Source of the DNA: Streptomyces rishiriensis
Lineage (GTDB): Bacteria > Actinomycetota > Actinomycetes > Streptomycetales > Streptomycetaceae
NCBI RefSeq assembly: GCF_030815485.1
Contig: NZ_JAUSWV010000002.1
Coordinates: 7,750,001 to 7,814,000, forward strand
Reading direction: 5' to 3'
DNA: 64,000 bases
Shown here: piece by piece, positions 41,592-49,703 of the stretch
Numbering within the stretch: position 1 is the first letter of the stretch
How the letters are laid out: each line of letters begins with the position of its first letter
Notes under the pieces: generated by a model
Told to the model about the DNA's origin: nothing
What the model saw: the letters and a program-made list of their open reading frames with translations, nothing else
Database searches by the model: none
Program-made: the position numbers and the translations under genes

Positions 41592-41735
41592 ATGAGTGTC
41601 ATCCAGCGCATCAAGATGTTCGCCAGGAGCCCGCAGGGGCGGCGCACCATGGAGCAGGCACGCCGTGCGGCGGCCGACCCGCGCCGCCGGGCCCAGGCGC
41701 GCGGCCTGCTGGCCCGTCTGCGCACACGACGTTGA
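41592..41735 (+). CDS. Small basic protein (47 aa)
   Basis: A 47-codon gene with a very good ribosome binding site (GGGAGGACAGG) and ATG. The product starts MSVIQRIKMFARSPQGRRTM, then a helix of alternating Arg and Ala (EQARRAAADPRRRAQARGLLARLRTRR). It is strongly basic and probably amphipathic. Similar short Arg-rich proteins are widespread in streptomycetes; I know no function. DNA or membrane binding would fit the composition (inference). Confidence 0.75.
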   Translation: MSVIQRIKMFARSPQGRRTMEQARRAAADPRRRAQARGLLARLRTRR

Positions 41736-42072
41736 CGGCCGAGGGTGACTCCGGGGGAGCATCGGCCTCGCTCACACGTCGACACCTCGCAGCGGTAGCG
41801 CATGTGCGTCAGGTCGAGGTCGCCAGCTTCAGCGGCGACGCCCGCGCCGCCGCGGTCTCCACCGGCGGCGGTGCCACCCGCCACACGTTCCCCGCCACCG
41901 GCGACCGGGGGACCGTCGCCCGCGTCCATGCGCCGGTGACGCCGAAGGCGGGCGCCGGCACGATCACCTCTGACAGCGGGTCGGGCCACGCGCCGGACGT
42001 CGACCGGACCGACGTACCGCAGACCTCCTGACGCTCGGCTGTGCCCGACGAGGGTCCCGGTGACGGGGAGGC
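41736..42072. other. 337-base gap without a clear gene
   Basis: One plus-strand frame is open (41732-42031, TTG start), with a Ser/Thr/Gly/Asp-rich product, but it lacks a ribosome site and overlaps the preceding small gene. I find no promoter or hairpin that I would call with confidence. Confidence 0.4.
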
Positions 42073-42546
42073 TCAGCCCGGGCGGGGCGCGTCCCGGTCC
42101 GACACGGGCCAGACGTACGGCAGATCGTCGGGCACACCGGGGAACAGGGACGCGTAGAACTCGGGGTCCTTGCGCACGAGCGCCGACCGGTGACTGCGGT
42201 GGAACGCGGGCTCGCCCAGCCAGGGCGGCAGCTCCCCCGCCTCGGCGAGCCGCTCCTGGCTGCGGACGTCGGCCGGCTGCCCGCCGAAGCCGGTCACCAG
42301 CGAGGCGGCGCAGGTGTCCGCACGTCCGGTCGCGGTCCACACACCGCAGACCTCGAGGCCGTAACGCACCAGCGCCTCCTCGTAGCCTTTCCACATGCGC
42401 ACCGCCGGGTGGTGGCGCCAGCCGTAGCCGGCGACCGTCAGGCCCCGCAGCACCTGGAGCGCCTCGACCCGCTGCTTGCCCAGCCTGCGGGGGTCCAGGA
42501 CGGCGGCCGACGCGGTGAAGTCCGGGTACGGCAGAAAGGTCTGCAC
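42073..42546 (-). CDS. MSMEG_6728-type conserved protein
   Basis: A 157-residue protein that begins VQTFLPYPDFTASAAVLDPRRLGKQRVEALQVLRGLT and contains GYGWRHHPAVRMWKGYEEALVRYGLEVC and HRSHRSALVRKDPEFYASLFPG. These match the actinobacterial family named after MSMEG_6728; I do not know a demonstrated function. The GTG at 42546 is chosen because homologues start with QTFLPYPDF and because GGGGGTTGG precedes it; a start at 42579 would add 11 residues. It lies 90 bases beyond the catalase stop, in the same direction. Confidence 0.75.
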   Translation of the reverse strand: MQTFLPYPDFTASAAVLDPRRLGKQRVEALQVLRGLTVAGYGWRHHPAVRMWKGYEEALVRYGLEVCGVWTATGRADTCAASLVTGFGGQPADVRSQERLAEAGELPPWLGEPAFHRSHRSALVRKDPEFYASLFPGVPDDLPYVWPVSDRDAPRPG

Positions 42547-42636
42547 GGTCCAACCCCCGTATGCGGGAAGCGATTTCACAGAGCGGCCGGGACGGTACGC
42601 CGATCGGCGGGCGCCGCCCCGGCCGGACCGCTCGGC

Positions 42637-44913
42637 TCAGGCCGCGGTGAACCTGTCCCACGCCCGGTGCCCGCCCAGCAGGGGGACGAGCTGTTCCAGC
42701 GCGCCGGCGCCGGTCTCGCCGACCACCACGCCCGGCGCACCGGTGGGTACTCCGGCCCCTTCGAGGACGGCTTCGCCGCCCGCCCAGGCGCCCAGGGCCT
42801 TGCCGTGCCGGAAGGCCTCGGACACCAGCAGGGTGACGCGGGGATCGCCCGTCAGCTGCTGCGCGGCGGCGGGGAACGCCTTGGCGTCGCGCGCGCCGTA
42901 CGCGTCGCTGCCGACCCCGGGCAGCCCGGCCAGCAGCACCGCGTCGAACTCGACGGAGCGGGCGGTCGCGTAGGTGCGCTGCACGGTCACCGCGCCCTCC
43001 CCGGAGCCGAGGACGCCACCCGCCTGGGCGATGACCAGCGGGACCATGCCGCCCTCGACGATCGCCTCGCGCACGGCGCGCACGCCGTCCAGATCGCCGT
43101 CCGGGCCGACGACGATGCCGATGATCCGGCCGTCCGTCGGCCAGGTGTGGCCGAGCTGCGACAGCGCCGGGCTGGGCTCGACGTCGGCGAGGGGCACGGT
43201 GGGCGCGGGCGCCGGCAGTCCGAGTCCCGTCGCCACCTCGCTGCACAGCTCCGGGTCGATGTTGGCCAGGACCTGCAGAGCCCGCTCCCGGATGGCCTGT
43301 TCGTAGCACTTGCCGAGTTCGAAGGTGTACGCGCCGATGATGTGCTCGCGCTCCACCGGGGACATGCTGAGCCAGAACCGGCGGGGCTGGCTGAAGTGGT
43401 CCGCGAACGACTCGGGCGCCTCGCGGACCTTGGTGCTCTCCGGCACCCGCACCGGAGCCTCGATGAAAGCCCCGGTGTCGGCCCCCGCGAGGAACGGGCA
43501 GCCGCCGTCGAGCGAGTTGGGCCGGTAGGGGGCGACCCCCCGGTGCACGGCCGTCTGGTGGAAGCCGTCGCGCTGCATGTCGTTGACGGGTGCGTGCGGG
43601 CGGTTGATGGGCAGCTGCGGGAAGTTGGGGCCGCCCAGGCGGGTGATCTGGGTGTCCAGGTAGGAGAACAGGCGGCCCGCGAGCAGCGGGTCGTCGGTGA
43701 TGTCGACGCCCGGCACGAGATGGCCGACGTGGAAGGCCACCTGCTCGGTCTCGGCGAAGAAGTTCGACGGGTTGCGGTCGAGGGTCAGCAGCCCGACCGG
43801 CTGTACGGGCGCGAGCTCCTCGGGCACGAGGTTCGTCGGGTCCAGCAGGTCGATGCCCTCGAACATCTGGTCCGGCGTGTCGGGGAACGTCTGGATGCCC
43901 AGCTCCCACTGCGGGTACGCGCCCGCCTCGATGGCGTCCGCCAGGTCCCGCCGGTGGAAGTCGGGGTCGACGCCGTTGATGATCTGCGCCTCTTCCCAGA
44001 CCAGCGAGTGCACGCCCAGCTTGGGCTTCCAGTGGAACTTCACCAGCGTGGTCGCGCCTTCGGCGTTGACCAGCCGGAAGGTATGGACGCCGAAGCCCTC
44101 CATCGTCCGGTACGAACGCGGGATGCCCCGGTCGGACATGTTCCACAGTGTGTGGTGGGTGGCCTCGGTGTGCAGGGTGACGAAGTCCCAGAAGGTGTCG
44201 TGGGCGCTCTGCGCCTGCGGGATCTCCCGGTCCGGGTGCGGCTTGCCCGCGTGGATGACGTCGGGGAACTTGATCGCGTCCTGGATGAAGAAGACGGGGA
44301 TGTTGTTCCCGACCAGGTCGAAGACGCCCTCGCTGGTGTAGAACTTCGTCGCGAATCCCCGGGTGTCCCGTACGGTGTCGGACGATCCCCGCGACCCCAG
44401 CACCGTGGAGAAGCGCACGAACACCGGCGTCTCCTCGTCCTCGGCGAGGAATGCCGCCTTGGTCACCGACGCCGCCGTGCCGTAGCTCTGGAACGTGCCG
44501 TGCGCCGCTGCGCCCCGGGCGTGGACCACGCGCTCCGGGATGCGCTCGTGGTCGAAGTGCATGACCTTCTCGCGCAGATGGTGGTCCTGGAGCAGCACGG
44601 GGCCTCGGGGCCCCGCCTTGAGCGAGTGGTCGGTGTCGTGGAGCCGGGTGCCCTGAGCGGTCGTGAGATAGCTGCCGGACTGCGCCATGCGGGCCTGATC
44701 GGCGCCCGTCGGCTGCCCGGTCGGCGACACGGTGTCGGGGCCGCTCTGATCCGGCTTGGGCGGCAGCGGGTCGCGGGGCTCGGTCGGCTCGGCGACGGAA
44801 GGGGACTCGGGTGCCGGCTTGCCGGGAACGCCCTCCTCCGGCGCCCCGCCGTCGCCCTGGAGGCTGTCGGTGATCTTCTGGGCCGCCCGCTTGAGGGGAT
44901 TGGTCTCGCTCAT
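42637..44913 (-). CDS. katE: Large-subunit catalase KatE (HPII type)
   Basis: A 758-residue monofunctional heme catalase of the large clade, which decomposes hydrogen peroxide in the cytosol. The catalytic histidine is His131 in RVVHARGAAAHGTF, the distal Asn lies in DLVGNNIPVFF, and the heme-ligating Tyr418 is in RLFSYLDTQITRLGG. From about residue 600 a flavodoxin/GATase1-like domain follows (GRIIGIVVGPDGDLDGVRAVREAIVEGGMVPLVIA), as in E. coli HPII. The N-terminal 70 residues are disordered. The start follows GGAGGACT. Upstream, an AATGTG...CACATT pair in the AT-rich promoter could be a regulatory site. Confidence 0.95.
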   Translation of the reverse strand: MSETNPLKRAAQKITDSLQGDGGAPEEGVPGKPAPESPSVAEPTEPRDPLPPKPDQSGPDTVSPTGQPTGADQARMAQSGSYLTTAQGTRLHDTDHSLKAGPRGPVLLQDHHLREKVMHFDHERIPERVVHARGAAAHGTFQSYGTAASVTKAAFLAEDEETPVFVRFSTVLGSRGSSDTVRDTRGFATKFYTSEGVFDLVGNNIPVFFIQDAIKFPDVIHAGKPHPDREIPQAQSAHDTFWDFVTLHTEATHHTLWNMSDRGIPRSYRTMEGFGVHTFRLVNAEGATTLVKFHWKPKLGVHSLVWEEAQIINGVDPDFHRRDLADAIEAGAYPQWELGIQTFPDTPDQMFEGIDLLDPTNLVPEELAPVQPVGLLTLDRNPSNFFAETEQVAFHVGHLVPGVDITDDPLLAGRLFSYLDTQITRLGGPNFPQLPINRPHAPVNDMQRDGFHQTAVHRGVAPYRPNSLDGGCPFLAGADTGAFIEAPVRVPESTKVREAPESFADHFSQPRRFWLSMSPVEREHIIGAYTFELGKCYEQAIRERALQVLANIDPELCSEVATGLGLPAPAPTVPLADVEPSPALSQLGHTWPTDGRIIGIVVGPDGDLDGVRAVREAIVEGGMVPLVIAQAGGVLGSGEGAVTVQRTYATARSVEFDAVLLAGLPGVGSDAYGARDAKAFPAAAQQLTGDPRVTLLVSEAFRHGKALGAWAGGEAVLEGAGVPTGAPGVVVGETGAGALEQLVPLLGGHRAWDRFTAA

Positions 44914-45173
44914 GAAACGACAGTCCTCCAATGTGTAACGAAAGTGTATAAAAGGCACATTTGGTGTGTCACGCTCTCACGGCCCGCCCGGCCGTGCACC
45001 CGGCGTGCCCCGACGGGGTGAACGCCGGATCACCGGCTTCGGTCGGACCATCGGGGTTTCCGCGCCGGTCCGGTCCAAACGGCTTTCCGGCAGGTCACGC
45101 GTTTGGAGTGGTCACCGGCACGGAACCCGGGCAGCGGACGCGAGCGGCGCATTTCCGACGAGGGGCAGAACCG

Positions 45174-46139
45174 ATGGATCGTGAAGAGGTCGAGGCCCGG
45201 TTGCTCGACGGGCTGACGGTGGACGACCGCATCCCGGAACAGCCGGTGCTGCTCGACGGCGAGCGTCAGCCGATCACGACCTGGCGGGAGAACCATCCCT
45301 ACGACCGCAAGGTCAGCCGCAAGGAGTACGAGCGCACCAAACGCGTCCTCCAGATCGAACTTCTCAAACTCCAGCGCTGGATCAGTGACACCGGCGCCCG
45401 TCTGGTCGTGGTCTGCGAGGGACGGGACGCGGCGGGCAAGGGTGGCACCATCCAGCGATTCACCGAACGCCTCAACCCCCGTGGCGCGAGGATCGTGGCG
45501 CTGGGCAAGCCCACGGACCGGGAGAAGGGCCAGTGGTACTTCCAGCGTTACGTCGACCATCTCCCCGGCCCCGGTGAGATGGTCTTCTTCGACCGGTCCT
45601 GGTACAACCGGGCAGGCGTGGAACGGGTGATGGGCTTCTGCACGCAACGGGAGTACGAACTGTTCCTCAAGCAGTGCCCGCTCTTCGAGGAGATGCTCGT
45701 CGAGGACGGCGTCATCCTGGTGAAGTTCTGGTTCTCCGTGTCCCGGACCGAGCAGCGGACCCGGTTCGCGATCCGCCAGGTCGACCCGGTGCGCCAGTGG
45801 AAGCTCTCGCCCACCGACCTCGACTCCCTCGACCGCTGGGACGACTACACCACCGCCAAGGTCGAGATGTTCCGGGCCACCGACACCGCGCACGCCCCCT
45901 GGACGGTCGTCAAGAGCAACGACAAACGCCGGGCCCGCCTTGAAGCGATGCGCAGTCTGCTGCACCGCGTCGACTACACGGCCAAGGACGCCGACGCGGT
46001 CGGCAGAGCGGACCCTCTGGTCGTCGGGGCGGCCGCCACCCTCCTGGAGCCGGGCGAGGAGGACACCGTCCTCTCTCCGACTCCGCTGGCCTACCGGACC
46101 GAGGGCCCCGGACAGCATCCCGGCGGCCCGGCCTCCTGA
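45174..46139 (+). CDS. ppk2: Polyphosphate kinase 2 (PPK2)
   Basis: A 321-residue PPK2, which transfers phosphate between polyphosphate and nucleotides. Walker A is EGRDAAGKGGTIQRF with Lys89; Walker B is MVFFDRSWYNRAGVERVMGFC; the lid has RFAIRQVDPVRQWKLSPTDLDSLDRWDDYT and VVKSNDKRRARLEAMRSLLH. All match the one-domain PPK2 family. ATG 45174 was chosen because the family N-terminus starts there; upstream frame sequence overlaps a promoter region. The protein ends in a disordered tail. It is divergent from katE, and both fit a stress response. Confidence 0.92.
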   Translation: MDREEVEARLLDGLTVDDRIPEQPVLLDGERQPITTWRENHPYDRKVSRKEYERTKRVLQIELLKLQRWISDTGARLVVVCEGRDAAGKGGTIQRFTERLNPRGARIVALGKPTDREKGQWYFQRYVDHLPGPGEMVFFDRSWYNRAGVERVMGFCTQREYELFLKQCPLFEEMLVEDGVILVKFWFSVSRTEQRTRFAIRQVDPVRQWKLSPTDLDSLDRWDDYTTAKVEMFRATDTAHAPWTVVKSNDKRRARLEAMRSLLHRVDYTAKDADAVGRADPLVVGAAATLLEPGEEDTVLSPTPLAYRTEGPGQHPGGPAS

Positions 46140-46204
46140 GGGCGCGGCGGGGGAGCCGGCACCTGGTGCCGCAGCGCGCCGCAGGCGGGGCCCCGGCCGG
46201 TCGG

Positions 46205-46651
46205 TCAGGCCCGGCGCCGGCGCCGGCGCACGCAACCGGCGGCCGCCAGCAGGCCCGCCGCCGCCAGGCCGGCCCCGAGGCCGATGTCCCGGCCGGACGT
46301 TCCCGCGGTCACGGCGCCGCCGACACCGCCGCGCACGCCGAGAGTCGGCACCGCCGCCGGGCTGACCGCGACCGGCGCGGAACTGGTGGGGACCGGCGCG
46401 GGAATGCTCGTGGCGGGAACAAGAGTGGGCAGCGACCGGTGAGGAAGGACCTCGCAGGCGATGCCGTCGTCCCGCCCCTGGTCCTCGTCGAGACGGTTGG
46501 GGTCGCTGATGTCCCGGTTGAACTCCGCCTGGGCGTCCTCCTGGTAGCTGAAGTCGCGGCAGTCGAGGTCCTGGGCGTGGGCGACCGCGGACAGCGGAGC
46601 GAAGGTCAGGATCGTCGCGGCTATGCCGGCGACGACGATGCGATGGGCCAT
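46205..46651 (-). CDS. Excalibur calcium-binding domain protein, cell-surface anchored
   Basis: A 148-residue exported protein. Residues 1-26 are a signal peptide (MAHRIVVAGIAATILTFAPLSAVAHA). The excalibur domain at about 27-66 has the DCRDFSYQEDAQAEF start and the calcium loop DEDQGRDDGIACE. A Pro/Ala/Thr-rich linker follows, then a hydrophobic segment (DIGLGAGLAAAGLLAAAG) and a poly-Arg end, which anchor it in the membrane. There is no clear LPxTG sorting motif. The calcium-binding role is inferred from the domain. It is divergent from mscL. Confidence 0.88.
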   Translation of the reverse strand: MAHRIVVAGIAATILTFAPLSAVAHAQDLDCRDFSYQEDAQAEFNRDISDPNRLDEDQGRDDGIACEVLPHRSLPTLVPATSIPAPVPTSSAPVAVSPAAVPTLGVRGGVGGAVTAGTSGRDIGLGAGLAAAGLLAAAGCVRRRRRRA

Positions 46652-46892
46652 GGGTGTCTCCTCCCGGCCGGGGCGGCCGTCGCTTCGACGCTAGGCAACG
46701 ACCGGCGCCGTCGCGCGGGGCGCGCGGCCATCCGGGTGGGCCCGCCCCGATCCGCCGGCCCCTGCGCCGGCGCGACCGATCCGGCGCAGGTGTGGCCGGC
46801 GCCGGCGCGGCAAGACGTCCTCCGACCGCCGCGAACCGCGGCCGGGGGAAGCCGCGAGCAGCCGGGCGAAGCCGGGAGAAACGGAGTGGACC

Positions 46893-47351
46893 GTGAGGGA
46901 TCTGCTGGGGGGGTTCCGCAGTTTCGTCCTGCGCGGGAACGTGGTCGATTTGGCCGTGGGCATCGTGATCGGCGCGGCCTTCACCGCGCTCGTCAACGGC
47001 TTCGTGAAAGCGTTCCTGACCCCGATCGTGGGCTTCACGACCGGTGCGACGGGCGACTACAGCCGCAGAACCTTCACCGTCGGCGGGACGGTCTTCCCGT
47101 ACGGAGGCTTCGTGAACGCCGTCATCGGCTTCCTGCTGATCGCCTGCGTCCTGTACTTCCTCGTCGTCCTGCCGGTCAACAAGCTGCACGAGCGTTTCGC
47201 CCCGCACCAGGACGTCCAGGCGGACAAGCGGGACTGCCCCGAGTGCCTCAACCCGGTGCCGGCCCGGGCACGCCGCTGCGGGTTCTGCACCAGCGAGCTC
47301 GTGCCGCTGCCCGACACGGCCGACGCGGGGGAGACACGGGCGCAGGCCTGA
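46893..47351 (+). CDS. mscL: Large-conductance mechanosensitive channel MscL
   Basis: A 152-residue membrane protein of the MscL family: N-terminal FRSFVLRGNVVDLAVGIVIGAAFTALVNGFV (first helix, pore-lining), a periplasmic loop with GDYSRRTFTVGG, and a second helix AVIGFLLIACVLYFLVVLPVNKL. It releases solutes when membrane tension rises, protecting cells from osmotic downshock. The C-terminal part carries two CxxC pairs (CPECLNP and CGFCTSEL), a zinc-ribbon-like tail found in some actinobacterial MscL. GTG start after GGAG. The following genes (holin-X, DUF3618) are in the same direction. Confidence 0.93.
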   Translation: MRDLLGGFRSFVLRGNVVDLAVGIVIGAAFTALVNGFVKAFLTPIVGFTTGATGDYSRRTFTVGGTVFPYGGFVNAVIGFLLIACVLYFLVVLPVNKLHERFAPHQDVQADKRDCPECLNPVPARARRCGFCTSELVPLPDTADAGETRAQA

Positions 47352-47431
47352 CGGGCGCATGTCGGCGGGGGATGTCTTTCCCGGCCGTCACCGGGTACCC
47401 GGTGCGGCACCGAGAGGAAGGGGTGAAGGCG

Positions 47432-47872
47432 ATGGCTGGAGCAGGGCGGTACGGCACGAACGGTGAGCGCGGCGCGCGGACCGCCGACGGCGGCGAGCCG
47501 GTCGGCGATCTGGTGCACCGTGCTTCGCAGCAGCTGACCGAACTGGTGCGCGGCGAGATGGAGCTCGCACGGGCGGAGATGGTGGAGAAGGGCAAGCGCT
47601 ACGGCAAGGGCGGCGGACTGTTCGGCGGGGCCGGACTCTTCGGCTTCCTCACCCTTCAGGCGCTGGTCGCCACCGCGATCGCCGCGATCGCGGTGCCGCT
47701 CCCGGTGTGGGCCGCGGCCCTGATCGTCACGGCCGTACTGGCGGTGATCACCGCCGTGCTGGCCCTGACCGGCAAGAAGCAGGTCGCTGCGGCCGCCCCA
47801 CCGGTGCCCGAGCGGACCGTCGACAGCGTGAAAGCCGATGTGTCGGAGATCAAGGAGAGTGCACGACGATGA
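47432..47872 (+). CDS. Phage holin superfamily III-like (actinobacterial holin-X) protein
   Basis: A 146-residue protein with the holin-X layout: soluble N-terminus with DLVHRASQQLTELVRGEMELARAEMVEKGKRYG, then two hydrophobic helices (about 73-115, FGFLTLQALVATAIAAIAV and WAAALIVTAVLAVITAVLAL) and a short charged tail. Despite the name, these chromosomal proteins are not phage genes and probably act in membrane or envelope stress. ATG 47432 follows GAGAGGAAGGGG. The stop overlaps the next gene (ATGA), which encodes a DUF3618 protein, the usual partner. Confidence 0.85.
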   Translation: MAGAGRYGTNGERGARTADGGEPVGDLVHRASQQLTELVRGEMELARAEMVEKGKRYGKGGGLFGGAGLFGFLTLQALVATAIAAIAVPLPVWAAALIVTAVLAVITAVLALTGKKQVAAAAPPVPERTVDSVKADVSEIKESARR

Positions 47873-48318
47873 CCCAGCCACCCCACGACGAGCCCACCGC
47901 CGCCAGTCCCGAGGAACTGCGTCGACAGGTCGAGCAGACCCGTCACGAACTCGGTGAGACGGTCGAGGCGCTGGCCGCCAAGACGGACGTCAAGGCGCGC
48001 GCCCAGGAGAAGGCGATCGCCCTGAAGGAACAGGCCGGCGCGTTGAAGGAACAGGCCGGCAGCACGGCGGCGCACCTGTCGGAGCAGGCCAGGACGAAGG
48101 CGGCCGACGCCGCCCACCTGCTGGAGGAGAAGGTCCCGGCCCCGGTCAAGGACACGGCCACCGCGGCCGCCGTCCAGGTCAGGACCAAGGCCGGGCAGGC
48201 CGAGCAGCTGTGGCAGGACAAGGCGCCCCGACAGGTGCGCGACCACCGCGGCGCCCTCATCGGGGCCGCCGCCGCGGTGACCCTCGTCTACCTGCTGCTG
48301 CGCCGCGGCAGGAAGTAG
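47869..48318 (+). CDS. DUF3618 family membrane protein
   Basis: A 149-residue protein with the DUF3618 start PEELRRQVEQTRHELGETVEALAAKTDVKARAQEKA (about residues 14-48), a long amphipathic coiled helix with repeated KEQAG and RTKAG units, and one C-terminal hydrophobic helix GALIGAAAAVTLVYLLLRR. Function is unknown; it is a tail-anchored helical protein. It overlaps the holin-X gene by four bases and ends 14 bases before a terminator, so it closes the unit. Confidence 0.87.
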   Translation: MTQPPHDEPTAASPEELRRQVEQTRHELGETVEALAAKTDVKARAQEKAIALKEQAGALKEQAGSTAAHLSEQARTKAADAAHLLEEKVPAPVKDTATAAAVQVRTKAGQAEQLWQDKAPRQVRDHRGALIGAAAAVTLVYLLLRRGRK

Positions 48319-48331
48319 CCGACGGCCGCAC

Positions 48332-48364
48332 GGGCGCCGTCGGCCCACCGGGCGGACGGCGCCC
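48332..48364 (+). terminator. Terminator after the DUF3618 gene
   Basis: A perfect ten-base inverted repeat GGGCGCCGTC / GACGGCGCCC (48332-48341 and 48355-48364) with a 13-base loop, directly after the stop codon. Confidence 0.85.
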
Positions 48365-48414
48365 TTCGCCGACCTGCGGATCACTTCACCGGATGTGAGA
48401 CTGCGACCAAGCGA

Positions 48415-48441
48415 CCGGTTCATCCGGTTCATCCGGTTCAC
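48415..48441. repeat. 9-bp tandem repeat near a phosphatase promoter
   Basis: Three copies of CCGGTTCAT, the last ending in C, lie 50-75 bases upstream of the phosphatase start. They could be array sites for a regulator or simply a slippage product. Confidence 0.85.
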
Positions 48442-48487
48442 CGGTCCGTCCGGCCCGGCAGGGATCAGCCCATCAGGTGGTGACGAC

Positions 48488-49669
48488 GTGACGGCCGAGG
48501 TCTACGACGAGCAGCTCATGGACTTCCTCGCCGACCCCGCCAACCCGACGCTGGACCTGTCCACGGCGGCGGCCCGCTGCACCAAGGCACTCGGGTTCCA
48601 GCACGCCGTGGCCTACCTCGCCGACCTCCAGCAGCGCCGCCTCGTCCCGCTCACGGACATCGCCTCCACCCTGTCGATCGACGACTCGCTCGCGGGCTGG
48701 ACCTACCGCACCCAGTCCCTGCGGGTGGAGGAATCGGAGACGGGCGGGATGACCGCATGGTTCCCGCTGCTCGACGGGGCCGAGCGGCTCGGCGTCCTCG
48801 CGGTCCACACCCAGGCGCTCACCGCGGCCTCGCTCACCCGGGGCAGAGCCCTCGGCACCCTGCTGAGCATGATGATCACGTCCAAGCGGGCCTACAAGGA
48901 CTCCGTCGTCCGCAGGACACGCACCGCGCCCATGCGGCTCCCGGCCGAACTCCTGCGGGCGTTCCTGCCGCCCCGGACCATCGGCAACGGACACGTCGTC
49001 TCCACGGCCGTCCTCGAACCCGCCTACGAGATCGGCGGCGACGCCTTCGACCACTGCCTGACCGACACCACGCTGCACGCCACCGTCCTCGACGCCATGG
49101 GCCACAACCTGGCCTCCGGCCTGACCAGTGCCGTCTCGCTGGCCGCGTGCCGCAACGCCCGCCGCACCGGCGAGGACCTTCCCGACCTGGTCGACAGCGT
49201 GGACCAGGCACTGGCGGAATGGCTCCCCGACCAGTTCTGCACGGCCGTACTGACCCAGCTGGACCTCGCCACCGGCGTCCTGCGCTGGAGCAACTGCGGT
49301 CACCCCGCGCCCCTGCTCATCCGCGACCAGCAGCTGGTCGTCGACGCGCTGGAGCGGGAGGCGGACCCGCCGATGGGAATGCCGTTCCTGTTGGCCGGGC
49401 GATCGCGCCGGATCCATGAGCACGCCCTTCAGCCGGGGGACCGGGTCCTGCTGTACACCGACGGCGTCACCGAGGCCCGGACCCGGGACGGGAACCTGTT
49501 CGGCCTCGAACGCTTCGTCGACCACGTCATCCGGGCGACGGCCGCGGGAGAACTCGCACCCGAAAGCCTCCGGCGCCTCATCCACGCCATCCTGGACACC
49601 AAGAGCAGCCGCCTCCAGGACGACGCCACGATCCTGCTGCTCGAGTGGAATCCACCGTCACCGACATGA
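48488..49669 (+). CDS. GAF-like / SpoIIE-type PP2C phosphatase
   Basis: A 393-residue soluble protein. Residues about 1-140 resemble a GAF-like sensory domain (LDLSTAAARCTKALGFQHAVAYLADLQQ, then GGMTAWFPLLDGAERLGVLAVH). The PP2C domain follows at about 165-385: EIGGDAFDHCLTDT, VLDAMGHNLASGLT, VLLYTDGVTEARTR and LQDDATILLLEW. Its GGDAFDH and DAMGHN motifs are mild variants of the common GGDWYD and GDVxGHG. The likely target is an anti-anti-sigma factor. GTG 48488 follows AGGTGG; the frame is open upstream but lacks a start signal. Confidence 0.88.
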   Translation: MTAEVYDEQLMDFLADPANPTLDLSTAAARCTKALGFQHAVAYLADLQQRRLVPLTDIASTLSIDDSLAGWTYRTQSLRVEESETGGMTAWFPLLDGAERLGVLAVHTQALTAASLTRGRALGTLLSMMITSKRAYKDSVVRRTRTAPMRLPAELLRAFLPPRTIGNGHVVSTAVLEPAYEIGGDAFDHCLTDTTLHATVLDAMGHNLASGLTSAVSLAACRNARRTGEDLPDLVDSVDQALAEWLPDQFCTAVLTQLDLATGVLRWSNCGHPAPLLIRDQQLVVDALEREADPPMGMPFLLAGRSRRIHEHALQPGDRVLLYTDGVTEARTRDGNLFGLERFVDHVIRATAAGELAPESLRRLIHAILDTKSSRLQDDATILLLEWNPPSPT

Positions 49670-49703
49670 CGGCGGCATCGAGCGGGCCGGGCGAGGTGGG
49701 GTC

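Noticed and set aside
41459..44146. Very long minus-strand frame over the catalase gene
   Set aside because: Same strand but different frame from katE; it lacks a family match, while katE has all active-site motifs.
42190..45021. 943-codon plus-strand frame across the catalase gene
   Set aside because: It is antisense to katE, rich in Arg/Gly/Val, and shows no domain.
45030..47360. 776-codon minus-strand frame over ppk2 and mscL
   Set aside because: Shadow of two well-supported genes on the other strand.
47432..47872. Prophage holin
   Set aside because: The holin-X family is chromosomal in actinomycetes; no endolysin or phage genes are adjacent and DUF3618 is its usual partner.
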